From Paraburkholderia youngii (GTDB taxonomy: Bacteria > Pseudomonadota > Gammaproteobacteria > Burkholderiales > Burkholderiaceae), in the NCBI RefSeq assembly GCF_013366925.1, contig NZ_JAALDK010000003.1, positions 62,001 through 126,000 on the forward strand: DNA of 64,000 nucleotides. Direction: 5' to 3'. The position numbers and the translations under genes were made by a program. Positions 9,396 to 20,844 of this stretch are shown in pieces. Position 1 is the first letter of the stretch, and each line of letters opens with the position of its first letter. Below the pieces are notes generated by a model. That model had not been told where the DNA came from. It ran no database searches and saw nothing but the letters and a program-made list of their open reading frames with translations.

Positions 9396-10020
9396 AGGGT
9401 TCGAGCGCGGTGTCGTTGTCAGTTACGAGACGATCCGCCGCTGGTGCGACAAATTCGGCGCGGGCTTCGCACATCGCGTCAAAGCTGCTCGCCGCAAGCC
9501 TGGGAGCACATGGCATCTGGATGAAGTCTTCGTTATGTTGCGCGGTGAGCCTTATCTGCTCTGGCGGGCAGTCGACCAGCACGGCGCCGAACTCGACATC
9601 CTGCTGCAGAAACATCGCGATAAGGCCGCAGCAAAGCGCTTCTTCAACCGCGTGCTGGCCGCCTGTGCCGACGCGCCACGAAGGATTGTCACCGATCAGC
9701 TTCGCAGCTACCCGGCAGCCAAGGCCGACATCCCCGAACTGGCAAACATCAAACATGTGTTCGTCAAGGCTGCGGCCCGGGTGAACAACCGGGCAGAGAA
9801 CAGTCATCAGCCTACGCGTGAACGTGAGCGGCGCATGCGCGGATTTCGTGACCCGAAGCGCACGCAGGCTTTTCTCTCCAGCTTCGGCCTGATCCGGCAG
9901 CACTTCGCGCTCAAGCGACACCTGCTACGGGCTTCACGCTATCGCAAACAACTCGCATCCCGATTCGCTGCGTGGCGCGAATTCACCGGCATCGCTCAAA
10001 ATCCGTCGACTGTCTCCTGA
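9396..10020 (+). pseudogene. IS6 family transposase, N-terminally truncated
   Basis: About 207 codons in one frame, entering at VVVSYETIRRWCDKFG and ending with the normal C-terminus at the stop 10018-10020. DDE features are present: the first Asp in WHLDEVFV, the second in IVTDQLRSYPAAK, the Glu in VNNRAENSHQPTRERER. The first about 25-30 codons and the left terminal repeat are lost, with a stop codon just before the homologous part. An internal ATG exists at 9535, but that product would lack the first Asp. Inactive. Confidence 0.8.
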
Positions 10021-10299
10021 GCGATTGACTCTTCGCAGTAGTCCGTGCCACTGCCGACAAGTTGACAATGCCGGTTTCGCGGCAAAGATGTGGGTAATTG
10101 CAAGGCTCAAGCACGCTTACGTTGCTGTCGGTGCATGGGCACTAACAGGATGCGGAAATACCCCCGCCCGGAATCGGCCTTCCACGATTTGAGCGCCCAC
10201 CGTCGCTAAATCTTTCGCATTGTGCAATTTCAACGCGCATCAACCTTTTTAAAGCACTGTGAGGCCGGCTTCTGGCCTCATTGCCGCCTTTTCCAGCCA
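10021..10299. other. Gap between IS genes; GC hairpin only
   Basis: No coding sequence recognised. A small hairpin GAGGCC...GGCCTC lies at about 10261-10279, just past the end of the minus-strand transposase, and may terminate it. Confidence 0.4.
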
Positions 10300-11397
10300 C
10301 TATGGGCGGATTTGTGCCAGGGATCGCATGCGCACGAGGTTATAGGCCGTCATGTTCAACACGAACATCTGGTCCACCTTCTTCAAGCCGCGCACCATCA
10401 CCTGGCGCATGCGCCCTACGGTCTTGGCCCAGCCGAAACCTTGTTCGATCAACTTCCGCTTTTGCTGCGAAATGGCGTAGCCCGCGCTCGAGGCAATCGT
10501 ATCGGGCACTGCCGAACGTCGCCCCGAGGTGTTTTGCGCAACGTGCGGTGTGACCTTCATCTGTTGGCACGCCTCGATGAATTCCTGAGCGTCGTAACCC
10601 TTGTCTGCACCCAACGTAATTTCTACGTTCGGATCCTCTGCCGCTTGCCGCACGTCGTGGATCATGATCTTGGCGGCTCCACGCTCTGCATGCCCGTCGG
10701 CGCGTGTCACGCCCGCATTGACCACCAGGCCGTGCCGGTTATCGGTCAGCGTATGGCCCCTGTACCGCAATTCGCTGGCCGTTTTGCCTTTGCGATAGAG
10801 CTGCGCATCTGGATCGGTCCTCGACTGATGTGTCTCGTTGCTGCGTTTCTCGCCCTTGAAGTCGCCCGCGCCGCTACCATCGTTGTCCTGATCGTCACCG
10901 TTCTTGCGTACGAAGCTCTTGTGTCCGGCCCACGCCTGGATCAACGTGCCGTCCACGCTGAAATGCTCCCCCGAGAGCAGGCACTTCTTCTCGGCGATGG
11001 CCACTACGGCGTTGAAGAATTCGATCACGGCATCGTGCTTGATCAGACGCTCCCGGTTCTTCGTGAAGACCGTGGGCACCCACACCTCGTCATCCATGGC
11101 CAGGCCGATGAACCAGCGAAACAGCAGGTTGTACTGCACCTGCTCCATGAGTTGGCGCTCCGAGCGAATGCTGTAAAGGATCTGGATCAGCATGGCTCGC
11201 AGCAACTTCTCTGGCGCGATGCTCGGCCGTCCACCCTTTATGTCAGCTTCGTACATCCCCGCGAACAGTCGATCCATCTTCGCCAGCGCTTCGTTCGCCA
11301 TCACGCGGATCGAACGCAACGGATGCGACTTGGGCACGAAGTCGTCCAGCTTGCGTACGGAAAACAAACTCTCGGTGAACGTGTCGGCGCCGCGCAT
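10300..11397 (-). CDS. IS5/IS1182-type transposase, complete
   Basis: 365 residues. N-terminal DUF772-like domain (MRGADTFTESLFSVRKLDDF, GGRPSIAPEKLLRAML, SERQLMEQVQYNLLFRWFIG) and DDE core (FSVDGTLIQAWAGHKS, LGADKGYDAQEF, KRKLIEQGFGWAKTVG). No break, so probably functional. It lies immediately left of the toxin gene on the opposite strand. A motif like the usual ends of such elements (TTCAGCAACCTGCTAAGG) occurs at about 11472-11490, so the right end is probably there; the left end was not located. Confidence 0.9.
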   Translation of the reverse strand: MRGADTFTESLFSVRKLDDFVPKSHPLRSIRVMANEALAKMDRLFAGMYEADIKGGRPSIAPEKLLRAMLIQILYSIRSERQLMEQVQYNLLFRWFIGLAMDDEVWVPTVFTKNRERLIKHDAVIEFFNAVVAIAEKKCLLSGEHFSVDGTLIQAWAGHKSFVRKNGDDQDNDGSGAGDFKGEKRSNETHQSRTDPDAQLYRKGKTASELRYRGHTLTDNRHGLVVNAGVTRADGHAERGAAKIMIHDVRQAAEDPNVEITLGADKGYDAQEFIEACQQMKVTPHVAQNTSGRRSAVPDTIASSAGYAISQQKRKLIEQGFGWAKTVGRMRQVMVRGLKKVDQMFVLNMTAYNLVRMRSLAQIRP

Positions 11398-11822
11398 GAT
11401 CTCCAGTGGGCAAGTGGTGGTTCATCTATCAACGCTTCACGAACTCTGCGCGATGACGTGTTTCAGCGGTACTTCAGCAACCTGCTAAGGGCTTTACAGA
11501 TTCCAGTTGGTATTTGGCATTGGCTTGCCGGCATGGATTTCGCTTATATGGTCCAGGCTAATCTCATGGGAGTGTCGATATGGGTAAATTGCGGAAATTC
11601 AGCCTTGTCTGCACAAAAATGGATAGTCGATGCATCTGTGCCTAAAAGGCGATATGGTGTGCGGCGACTCAATGCCACAAATCGATGATCCACATTTATG
11701 ACATCTCTTGGTTAAAAAACGGGGCGTTTTATATGGATTCGACCAACTTCGCGCTTATGAGTGGGCGCATCAATACTCGCGAATTCCGTCTTTTAATGAC
11801 GCGATATAGCATTGGACATTTG
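11398..11822. other. IS right end and leader of the toxin gene
   Basis: The first about 90 bases belong to the IS5-like element. From about 11500 the DNA becomes clearly AT-richer, continuous with the toxin gene. The toxin frame is open from 11685, so an upstream start cannot be excluded. No promoter boxes could be assigned with confidence. Confidence 0.4.
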
Positions 11823-12674
11823 ATGGGAAGATTACCAAAAGCAATTTTAATTTCGTGGTGCTTTTCGACCTGTTCATTTTTGTATGCCGCCGAATTGAGG
11901 GTCGATTTTGGCGACCAACGACAATATGTAAACTCCTTGAATGCGGTCAGAGTCGCATTGGGCGATCCTGTGTCGCTCCCGAATATTCCCGTCGGGAGAA
12001 TATTGTATCAATTGAGGCCAGATGCGTCAAATATCGTCGAGGGAGATGTAGTTGAAATAATTGGAGTTGATCGCGAAGACCAAAATCCGGATCTTCGATT
12101 GGTGATGAAGCCATCTGACTTGTACTTAACAGGATTCATCGTTGGGCGCGTGTTTTACCGATTCTCTGATTTTGCAGGCTCGGCCGGCGGAAGAGCGCAG
12201 GTGAATGCGCCACGGCGGCTGGTAAATTCTACGGTAAATCTGGCAGTAGAGTCTGGCTACCTCTCGTTGACAAGGATTGCTGGGATAAGGGAGGATAGGA
12301 CGGATTTGTCAATCGATAGAAATTCACTAAAGGATGGGTACAAGAAACTAATGAAACATGGTTCTTCGACTAAGACGATAAACAAAGCGGAGGCAAAGGC
12401 CTTGCTTTCATACGCAACAGTGCTATCAGAGGCGATAAGGTTTCGCAGTATTCAAGGGAAATTTGCTGGGGCTGCATTGGGCCGTTATGCTTACGTTCCC
12501 TATCGATTAAGTGCCGAAGATTCACAGAGAACTGTACGGTGGGGGCGACTAAGTGACGAGATACGTAGCGTTAAGGGAGGCGCAACAGAAATCGGTGCGT
12601 CTTACGGGGACCCGATTCCAGTAAAAGACGTCAGAGACATTTTTGGAATGATTTCATCCACGATGAGCAAATAA
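11823..12674 (+). CDS. Secreted ribosome-inactivating protein (rRNA N-glycosidase toxin)
   Basis: 283 residues from ATG 11823 (the frame is open to 11685). Residues 1-23 are a signal peptide (MGRLPKAILISWCFSTC then SFLYAA, cut before ELRVDF), so the mature toxin is about 29 kDa. All active-site positions of the ricin A/Shiga toxin A family are visible: Tyr101 in DLYLTGF, Tyr146 in SGYLSLTRIAG, Glu203 and Arg206 in LSEAIRFRSIQGKF, Trp240 in VRWGRLS. Their spacing (45, 57, 37) closely follows ricin (43, 54, 34). Such enzymes remove one adenine from the sarcin-ricin loop of 23S/28S rRNA. There is no B-chain or binding-subunit gene next to it and no obvious immunity gene, which fits a toxin aimed at eukaryotic ribosomes, but the target is inferred. 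Base composition is much more AT-rich than its surroundings, indicating recent transfer. Confidence 0.85.
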   Translation: MGRLPKAILISWCFSTCSFLYAAELRVDFGDQRQYVNSLNAVRVALGDPVSLPNIPVGRILYQLRPDASNIVEGDVVEIIGVDREDQNPDLRLVMKPSDLYLTGFIVGRVFYRFSDFAGSAGGRAQVNAPRRLVNSTVNLAVESGYLSLTRIAGIREDRTDLSIDRNSLKDGYKKLMKHGSSTKTINKAEAKALLSYATVLSEAIRFRSIQGKFAGAALGRYAYVPYRLSAEDSQRTVRWGRLSDEIRSVKGGATEIGASYGDPIPVKDVRDIFGMISSTMSK

Positions 12675-13152
12675 TATCGCATCAACAGCTCTATCCCTTC
12701 TATTAACGATCGCGTTCAGTAGTTTTTGCAGGGGTCGTTATGTAGGTCACGATCGTTTCAATTCGGCAACTGCGGCACCTACCGGGCCTTCAGTCCGGCA
12801 TTTCTTAAGTTTCTAGCGGACGTGCGAATTGTGGGTCAAAAAATAAGTTCTTTCCATTTCGATGGCTGGCGTGGTGTTGGCCTCCGGTCTCGCGTTTGGC
12901 GGGAAATATGCGCGATTCACAGAATTTTCCGGTAGCAAGGTCAAGTTGACGCTTGCAAGCTATCCGAGCACCGCGCTCGTCACGTTGGACTTGCTGCATA
13001 CCATATTTGAGACGCCAACGGTGCCGAAGGCGCGCGTGGCGGCCGTGATGGTGGCGAAGTAGCGGAGGCGTCGCAGTGTTACAGACAAACAGGCATCCGC
13101 AACGTAGCACGCAGCCGGTCCGACCGAGCGACACATATGCTAAAACCACTTA
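12675..13152. other. AT-rich gap between toxin and IS630
   Basis: Apart from the weak open frame at 12862-13062 nothing is recognised. The first part keeps the low GC content of the toxin gene and then returns to about the level of the flanks. Confidence 0.4.
12862..13062 (+). CDS. Hypothetical protein, possible gene fragment
   Basis: 66 codons with normal-looking amino acid use (YARFTEFSGSKVKLTLASY, ARVAAVMVAK at the C-terminus) but no good ribosome site and no recognised family. It reads like the C-terminal half of a longer protein whose front was lost. Low certainty that it is expressed. Confidence 0.3.
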   Translation: MAGVVLASGLAFGGKYARFTEFSGSKVKLTLASYPSTALVTLDLLHTIFETPTVPKARVAAVMVAK

Positions 13153-14301
13153 GTGTTCCGTCCCAGAAATAACTTTACATAGCCGAGCCACTTTCTGAAG
13201 GATGGGATAGGCGGTTGCGGTCAAGATGGACGGTTGTGGTGGTTGTAGCGTTCGACATAGCGCTCGATGCTGGTGATCAGTTGGCGCACATTTCTGAAGG
13301 ATCCGCGTCTGATAGCCTGCTGCGTGATCATGCCAAACCAGCGCTCAACCTGATTGAGCCAGCTCGAATAAGTCGGCGTGAAGTGCATGTAATAACGCTC
13401 GTGTTTCGCCAGCCATCCCTTGACCTTCGGGTGTTTATGCGTAGCGTAGTTATCGACGATCAGATGCACGTCAAGATCCTCGGGAACTGCGTGATCAATG
13501 TGCTTCAGAAGGGCCAGAAACTCCTGATGCCGGTGACGCGACTTGCATTGTGCGATGACCTCGCCGGTCGCCGCATTGAGCGCAGCAAACAACGTTGTGG
13601 TGCCATGCCGGATGTAGTCGTGCGTCACACCTTCGAGATAGCCCAGACCCATCGGCAACACTGGCTGCGTGCGCTCAAGTGCCTGGCATTGGCTCTTCTC
13701 GTCGACACACAGCACCAGCGCGTTGGTGGGCGGACTCAGATACAGGCCGACAATGTCGCGCACCTTCTCGACGAAGTACGGATCGGTAGAAAGCTTAAAG
13801 CTCTTCGAGCGATGAGGCTGCACACCGAACAGCGACAGATACCGGGCCACCGAGCTCTTCGAAATGCCCGTTTGCGCAGCAGCTGAACGCGCGCTCCAGT
13901 GCGTTGCGCCACCCGGTTTCTCGTGCAGCACCTTTGCCAGTAGCTCGGCCACCGTTTCATCGTCGTGCGCGCGCGGCCGCCCCGGACGCTTCGTCATGCA
14001 GACCGGCGAGCCCCTGCGCGACGAAGCGCTTCTTCCAATGCGTGATCGCAGGAGAAGTGACTTCACATCGCACCGCGATCTCCCGGCTCGTATGGCCGTT
14101 CGCTGCCATCAGGACGATCTTTGCTCGGCGCACCAGAGAATGAGGCAGCGAACACGAACGGCTCATTGACAACAATTGTTCTCGCTCCAGATGGGAAACG
14201 ACAACCTCGATTCCCTTACGTCCCATGATCGTCTCCCACACACCATGAGTCGATCATAGAACACGCTGGATTTACGTAAAGTTATTTCTGGGACGGAACA
14301 C
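13153..14301 (-). mobile_element. IS630 family element with 26-bp perfect inverted repeats
   Basis: Ends are perfect inverted repeats of 26 bases, 13153-13178 (starting GTGTTCCGTCCCAGAAATAA) and 14276-14301, flanked on both sides by TA (13151-13152 and 14302-14303), the target duplication of IS630 elements. Total 1149 bases. It contains one transposase gene in two frames. Confidence 0.92.
13221..14241 (-). pseudogene. IS630 transposase split by a frameshift
   Basis: The N-terminal 94 codons (14241-13957) hold a helix-turn-helix domain (HSLVRRAKIVLMAANGHTSR). The rest (about 14000-13221) holds the DDE domain: [33 protein letters not shown] and [12 protein letters not shown]. The two overlap in different frames around the sequence for GLHDEA / RPGRPRA, near 13985. 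Some IS630 relatives make the full enzyme by programmed frameshifting, but a full single-frame homologue exists at 39.4 kb, so a mutation is as likely. The ends are intact, so it could be moved in trans. Confidence 0.85.
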
Positions 14302-14388
14302 TAGCCTGATCCGATCATGATGGTTTGCAATATGTGTCGCTCGATTACGCCGATCCGGGAATGGCTCGAATATGCCGGTCAGTGATAA

Positions 14389-16647
<2,259 letters not shown>

Positions 16648-16951
16648 GTTAACCTCCTCTAAAAAATCGAGGCGAGTTCCACTCGCTTTTTTTGATCGTG
16701 CGTGTGTCTATACCTCTTGGGATGGGTCGATAATGTACGGAGGAAACCGAAGTATCAACCTCGACCGGCCGATGATTTCAAACGTTGGCTCGCAATGCGA
16801 TAGCCGGATACACAACCTCGCTAACGAATTGGACAATAGTTCCATACCGCTTCGCGGGCCGCTAGGGCAACGACTTGCCGCACACATACGACAACGCAGT
16901 TTTCCTAAAAATGGCCATTTCAGCGAGAAGCTGCGTCCAGCAGTCGGTCGA
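16648..16951. other. Intergenic gap between ATP-grasp and aminotransferase genes
   Basis: 304 bases without a gene. It contains the terminator hairpin at 16672-16693. The aminotransferase/reductase pair may therefore have its own promoter here. Confidence 0.4.
16672..16693 (+). terminator. Hairpin with T7 tract
   Basis: GCGAGT-tcc-ACTCGC followed by seven T on the plus strand; read on the minus strand it is followed, after CTCGA, by six T. It could therefore stop transcription in either direction, just ahead of the aminotransferase gene. Confidence 0.6.
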
Positions 16952-18208
16952 CTATGCATCCAATAACCGCTGAAACATCTTTGATTCGAGTTCTCGAAAG
17001 CGGACATAATCTCTCTCCAGAGCCTGATTGTCGTTGGATAAGAGAAAGGCATAGCCCGGTCGGCCGGCGCTGTCGTGTGTCTTTGGCAGATAGTCGCCGA
17101 TCTCTGGAAATACAACCATCCGCTCCAGTGTCGCTAATTCGGCGAAAGGACTAAGATCGGGATTATTCATGACATGTCCAGCCCTATTGGAACACATGTA
17201 GACAAACCTCAGGCCTTCTTGTCTTGACGCACGCAATGCGTTCGCTCGCCAACGGAACTGTCCCGGGTTTAATACTGTTTCAACCGTCACAGAAAGTTGA
17301 CTGTACCCTTGCGCTTCCTCGACGGCCGCGAACAGTTGAGCGCCGCTCAGGCGCGCGCCGCACTCAATGAGTCGCGGTCCATCGACTGTCAACATTACCT
17401 CACAGTGTGCCGCGCCGTTCCGAATTCCGAGCGCGTCAAGTGTATCAAGAACATATCTCTCGACCTTTTCGAAAATTTCGGTCCGCCGCATTACGAGTTC
17501 GGCATAGTCATCTGTCGAGATTCTGTCTTCCAAGCCACCGACACCGATCCACATATCAGTGACAAAGTGATCGCCCTCGCAGCTGACGCTATTTACCATC
17601 AACTCGTCACCTTGAAGACGTTCTTGAATCACGAACTCGGTATTTACTACTCCTGTCACGTTGGTTTTACCATGATTTGCCGCGAACGCGGCTTTTATGT
17701 CGTTGTTACTCGAACATAGCACGACACCATCCGACCTGGCTCCCATTGTTGGTTTGAATATGACCGTGCCCAACTCCGACTCACTGTACCAAGTGAGAAG
17801 CTCGCTGAGCGACTGTGAAGCAAACTGCCTCATGCTGGGTACACCAGTCTTTCTGAGTGCTTCGATCATATGAAATTTGTTTCTGCGAGCGGACGTTGTT
17901 GCAGCGTCATTTCTCGGAACAGTGAAATTATCAGCTAATAAATCCGCGACCACGACACCCGACTCGCAACCGGGCATGATTGCTTTGACTGAATACGCGC
18001 GGAGCTTCGCGAGTAGCTCCGACAGGGTATTCCGTTCAAGACTGAAGTTCGCGATATAGTCGAGTGGGTTGTAGCCAAAACGCGACGTTCTTTCGGTGGA
18101 GCTAACGTGTATGCACTCATATCCATGACCGACGAAAGCAGGTGCCAAGTATCGTCCAGAATACCATCCGTTAACAATCACTATCACGTTCCTACTTCTA
18201 GTTTGCAT
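16952..18208 (-). CDS. ATP-grasp domain ligase
   Basis: 418 residues. An N-terminal nucleotide-like fold begins VIVIVNGWYSGRYLAPAF. The central ATP-grasp core carries the ATP-binding lysine in VIFKPTMGARSDG and the metal-binding end in RLIECGARLSGAQ. Enzymes of this type join a carboxylate to an amine using ATP, for example in dipeptide or peptide antibiotic formation. The start overlaps the end of the dehydrogenase gene by 11 bases, so the two are translationally coupled and probably act in sequence. Lower GC than the flanks suggests import. The product is unknown. Confidence 0.8.
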   Translation of the reverse strand: MQTRSRNVIVIVNGWYSGRYLAPAFVGHGYECIHVSSTERTSRFGYNPLDYIANFSLERNTLSELLAKLRAYSVKAIMPGCESGVVVADLLADNFTVPRNDAATTSARRNKFHMIEALRKTGVPSMRQFASQSLSELLTWYSESELGTVIFKPTMGARSDGVVLCSSNNDIKAAFAANHGKTNVTGVVNTEFVIQERLQGDELMVNSVSCEGDHFVTDMWIGVGGLEDRISTDDYAELVMRRTEIFEKVERYVLDTLDALGIRNGAAHCEVMLTVDGPRLIECGARLSGAQLFAAVEEAQGYSQLSVTVETVLNPGQFRWRANALRASRQEGLRFVYMCSNRAGHVMNNPDLSPFAELATLERMVVFPEIGDYLPKTHDSAGRPGYAFLLSNDNQALERDYVRFRELESKMFQRLLDA

Positions 18209-19280
18209 TTAGCGTCCTCGCAATACTAGACACAAAATTGAGATGTGCAGTGCACCACGCTGGCGAGACCAAATAGTTATTGCATATGACCAGCTCACAT
18301 AGGAAAGGAAACAACTCGTTGCTTATTGTCGAACTGGAGTCCACAGGTAACAGCGACGCTACATTGTCTATGGCAACGACATCAACGGCGATTTCTCCTG
18401 AACCGCATCTTCGTATCGGTCTTGAGAAATCGGTTGGCTCCCGATATATACGTATAGGATTATATGGACTCGCCGCGTCGCAACTTACGTCGCCAACCAT
18501 CGAAAGTCGATGTGGTTCCACGAGCATTTCTTGATTAAGCAGTACGGGTGTTGTCTCGTCTGACCGTATGCAGTTGAAAAGGATGTCAAAATCTAAAATT
18601 TCTCTACGCAAGCCCGAACCAGTCTCCGCTCGCCCCCACCATTCATGGCATAGACCAAGGACATTCATCAGGTGACGTACTCCCGATCCGGTCATTCCTT
18701 TTGCACCAGCTATGACAATCCTCGCGCTTCTTACCTTTTCAATCTTCCGCTCCAAAAACTCCACGAGATCTTCAAAGCTGCCATGGAACGGTTTCTCGAG
18801 GGATACTTCTGCCATATTATTCATCTTTCTTTCCATAAGTTCCAGGGTCACAGCAGCACCACACACGCCCGCCCAGAAACTTACCCCCCGGCTTACGAGT
18901 TCTGCGCCCCTAAAGTCTCGAAGATACTCAAGATCGAGCAGTGTTCCACCGCCTCGAATGAACCTGTCAAGCAGATCACCCGCGCGCATCTGTTGTTTGA
19001 AGACATGGCCGAAATAGATGTGGGTGTGCCGGATCTCCTTGACATCTTCACTGAGCTCTTTCAATCCTAAGATGTACGCATCTGGAGGCGCGTATTGCCA
19101 AGTCTGCGGCTTTACGATCTCACAACCGACCATTTCATATTGTACGTCAGAGAAGCACCGCATCGGAGATTGCTCTACAGTGACTCTAATCCCTTTCTTG
19201 ACTAGCATCGCTGCATGAATCGGTATAAGCGGCGTGCGGCGCTCAAAATGTTTGGTTTCGCATCGAAGCCAGAAGTGCAT
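18198..19280 (-). CDS. Saccharopine dehydrogenase-like (lysine-forming type) enzyme
   Basis: 360 residues from ATG 19280 (MHFWLRCETKHFERRTPLIP), preceded by AGAGGA. The frame is open 69 codons further up, but family proteins start here. Features of the NAD-dependent LYS1/alanine dehydrogenase-PNT family: Lys in ILGLKELSE, His in IYFGHVFKQQ, the nucleotide-binding VIAGAKGMTGSG, and DVSCDAASPYNPI near the end. These enzymes make or split opine-like compounds by reductive condensation of an amino acid with a 2-oxo acid. This fungal-type enzyme is unusual in bacteria. Coupled to the ATP-grasp ligase, it probably belongs to a specialised metabolite route and not lysine metabolism. Confidence 0.8.
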   Translation of the reverse strand: MHFWLRCETKHFERRTPLIPIHAAMLVKKGIRVTVEQSPMRCFSDVQYEMVGCEIVKPQTWQYAPPDAYILGLKELSEDVKEIRHTHIYFGHVFKQQMRAGDLLDRFIRGGGTLLDLEYLRDFRGAELVSRGVSFWAGVCGAAVTLELMERKMNNMAEVSLEKPFHGSFEDLVEFLERKIEKVRSARIVIAGAKGMTGSGVRHLMNVLGLCHEWWGRAETGSGLRREILDFDILFNCIRSDETTPVLLNQEMLVEPHRLSMVGDVSCDAASPYNPIRIYREPTDFSRPIRRCGSGEIAVDVVAIDNVASLLPVDSSSTISNELFPFLCELVICNNYLVSPAWCTAHLNFVSSIARTLNAN

Positions 19281-20049
19281 GAAGTCCTCTTGAGCCAGTG
19301 GAAAATTACGCCTATCGTGAAGCTCGACTACAGCTATGACAGACACCCAGACACCCTCCGATAACTCCGCCTTGGCGCAAGATTTACGTTCTTCTCGCGA
19401 AGCGACACAGTTAATGTGTAATCTTGCCTCGTGTTTGTAAATGAACTCATTGAGCCGCGCCAGTAGTATTGGCATACCGACGTACACTCACCAGACAGAG
19501 TAGTTTTCCGGAAGGGCGAACCATAGAAAGTGGAGACACTGCGTACTCCCTTTAAATTGAACGTGAAAGTAGATTGCCAATTTTGCTGGCCAAGCACCGC
19601 GCTGCAAAAACGGGCAACATGTGCTCAGCTGTCGGTGTGGTCTGTCTTCTTCTGTCGCGTTATGCCTCGACGGAATTGTGTCCACGCGGACCACTCTTGT
19701 GCACATTTTGTGCCAAATTCGCACGAGTCGGCGAATCGCTAGTCGATTCGGCCTTCCGGCGAGTTTTGCGTTCCTGCGGACTGTAGAATTCTGGGTGTCG
19801 CCGTTACGACAAACATGCTTAGTTTTGTCGCAGACGCGACGTTTGAGAACGTTGTGAGCGCGGCAATGGCAGAGATCATCAATCCCCGAAGCACCATCGT
19901 TGATATGCTCGCCCGCCTCCAAGCTCTGGTGCGCTGGAAATTGTTTTTGTATCCTTCACGTGGCTTCTGCGTGCGCTAACCTTGTTTGCGAAGAACGGAA
20001 TCAAATAACCTCCGTCGTCGCTGCAGATGGTTGCATCTCTGCGTATATC
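19281..20049. other. Intergenic gap, no gene recognised
   Basis: 769 bases upstream of the saccharopine dehydrogenase-like gene. Short open frames on both strands lack ribosome sites and recognisable families. The promoter of the biosynthetic set must lie in the left part. Confidence 0.4.
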
Positions 20050-20818
20050 TCAGAACGCCTTTTCTGATCGAGCATTGACTTCGCCGTCAGAAGAAGCGAC
20101 TGAAAGACATCGCCCGATATGCGCATGCGCTGCCTCGACATCATCCAAGGTAAGGCCCGATTGCTTCAGGGTCGCCGCCAGCGGCACTACGAAACTCTCC
20201 TTCAGATGCCGCTCAAAACGTTCGACTTTGCCCTTGGTCTTGGCCCCCCGTAGGGGCGGCATACTTTCGGTGTGAAGCCGTACGTTGCCGCCAGTGCAAG
20301 CAACTGAGCATTCCATCGATGCTGGCTTTCGCCGAAGGGATCGCATTCGACAATTACTGACTTCGCGTTATCAAACAGCACTTGCTCGGGCGTTCCACCA
20401 AAGTGGAAAAACGCTTCGTGCAGGCACTCGCACAGGGTCGTCGCATCCTCGCCGGCGGTGAAGCGCACGAAGCTCGGACGGCTGTAGCCACGCGTCGCCA
20501 CCAACGCCGGCAGTGGCACTGCGGCCCTGCGAATGACCGCAAAGTCGGCGTGCATCTGCTTGCTCGGCGCCGTCTCGAAGCGAACCACCGGCTCCGCTTC
20601 GGCGTGCTTATGCGGCGCTAGAAATGCCTTCAGTTGGCTGATGCCGCCTTCATAACCGGCATCGCGCAGTTCTCCAAGCAGCACCGTCGCCGGAATCCAG
20701 TGCGGCGAGCCGCAAACAGTTGCACGAATTCTTCGCGACACTTCACGCGTGCATAGTGGTCATGGAATCCTGTGCCGGCGCGCACTACGTCGCTCGCAAG
20801 CGGGCTGATATTAGCCAT
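20050..20818 (-). pseudogene. istA: IS21 family transposase (IstA) fragments
   Basis: Minus-strand fragments in at least two frames give the DDE region of IstA: GYEGGISQLKAFLAPH, HADFAVIRR, FGGTPEQVLFDNAKSVIVE, then after a frame change KGKVERFERHLKESFVVPLA. The N-terminal helix-turn-helix is missing or scrambled and no istB helper gene follows. Inactive remnant. Confidence 0.8.
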
Positions 20819-20844
20819 CAGGTTAAGCTGATCTCGCCGCAGTT

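Noticed and set aside
8821..9921. A 366-codon minus-strand open frame
   Set aside because: Its first about 210 codons are the antisense of the IS6 transposase; only the part from 9291 is real integrase.
10222..11688. A 488-codon plus-strand open frame
   Set aside because: Exact antisense of the IS5-type transposase, with His/Arg/Leu-rich shadow composition.
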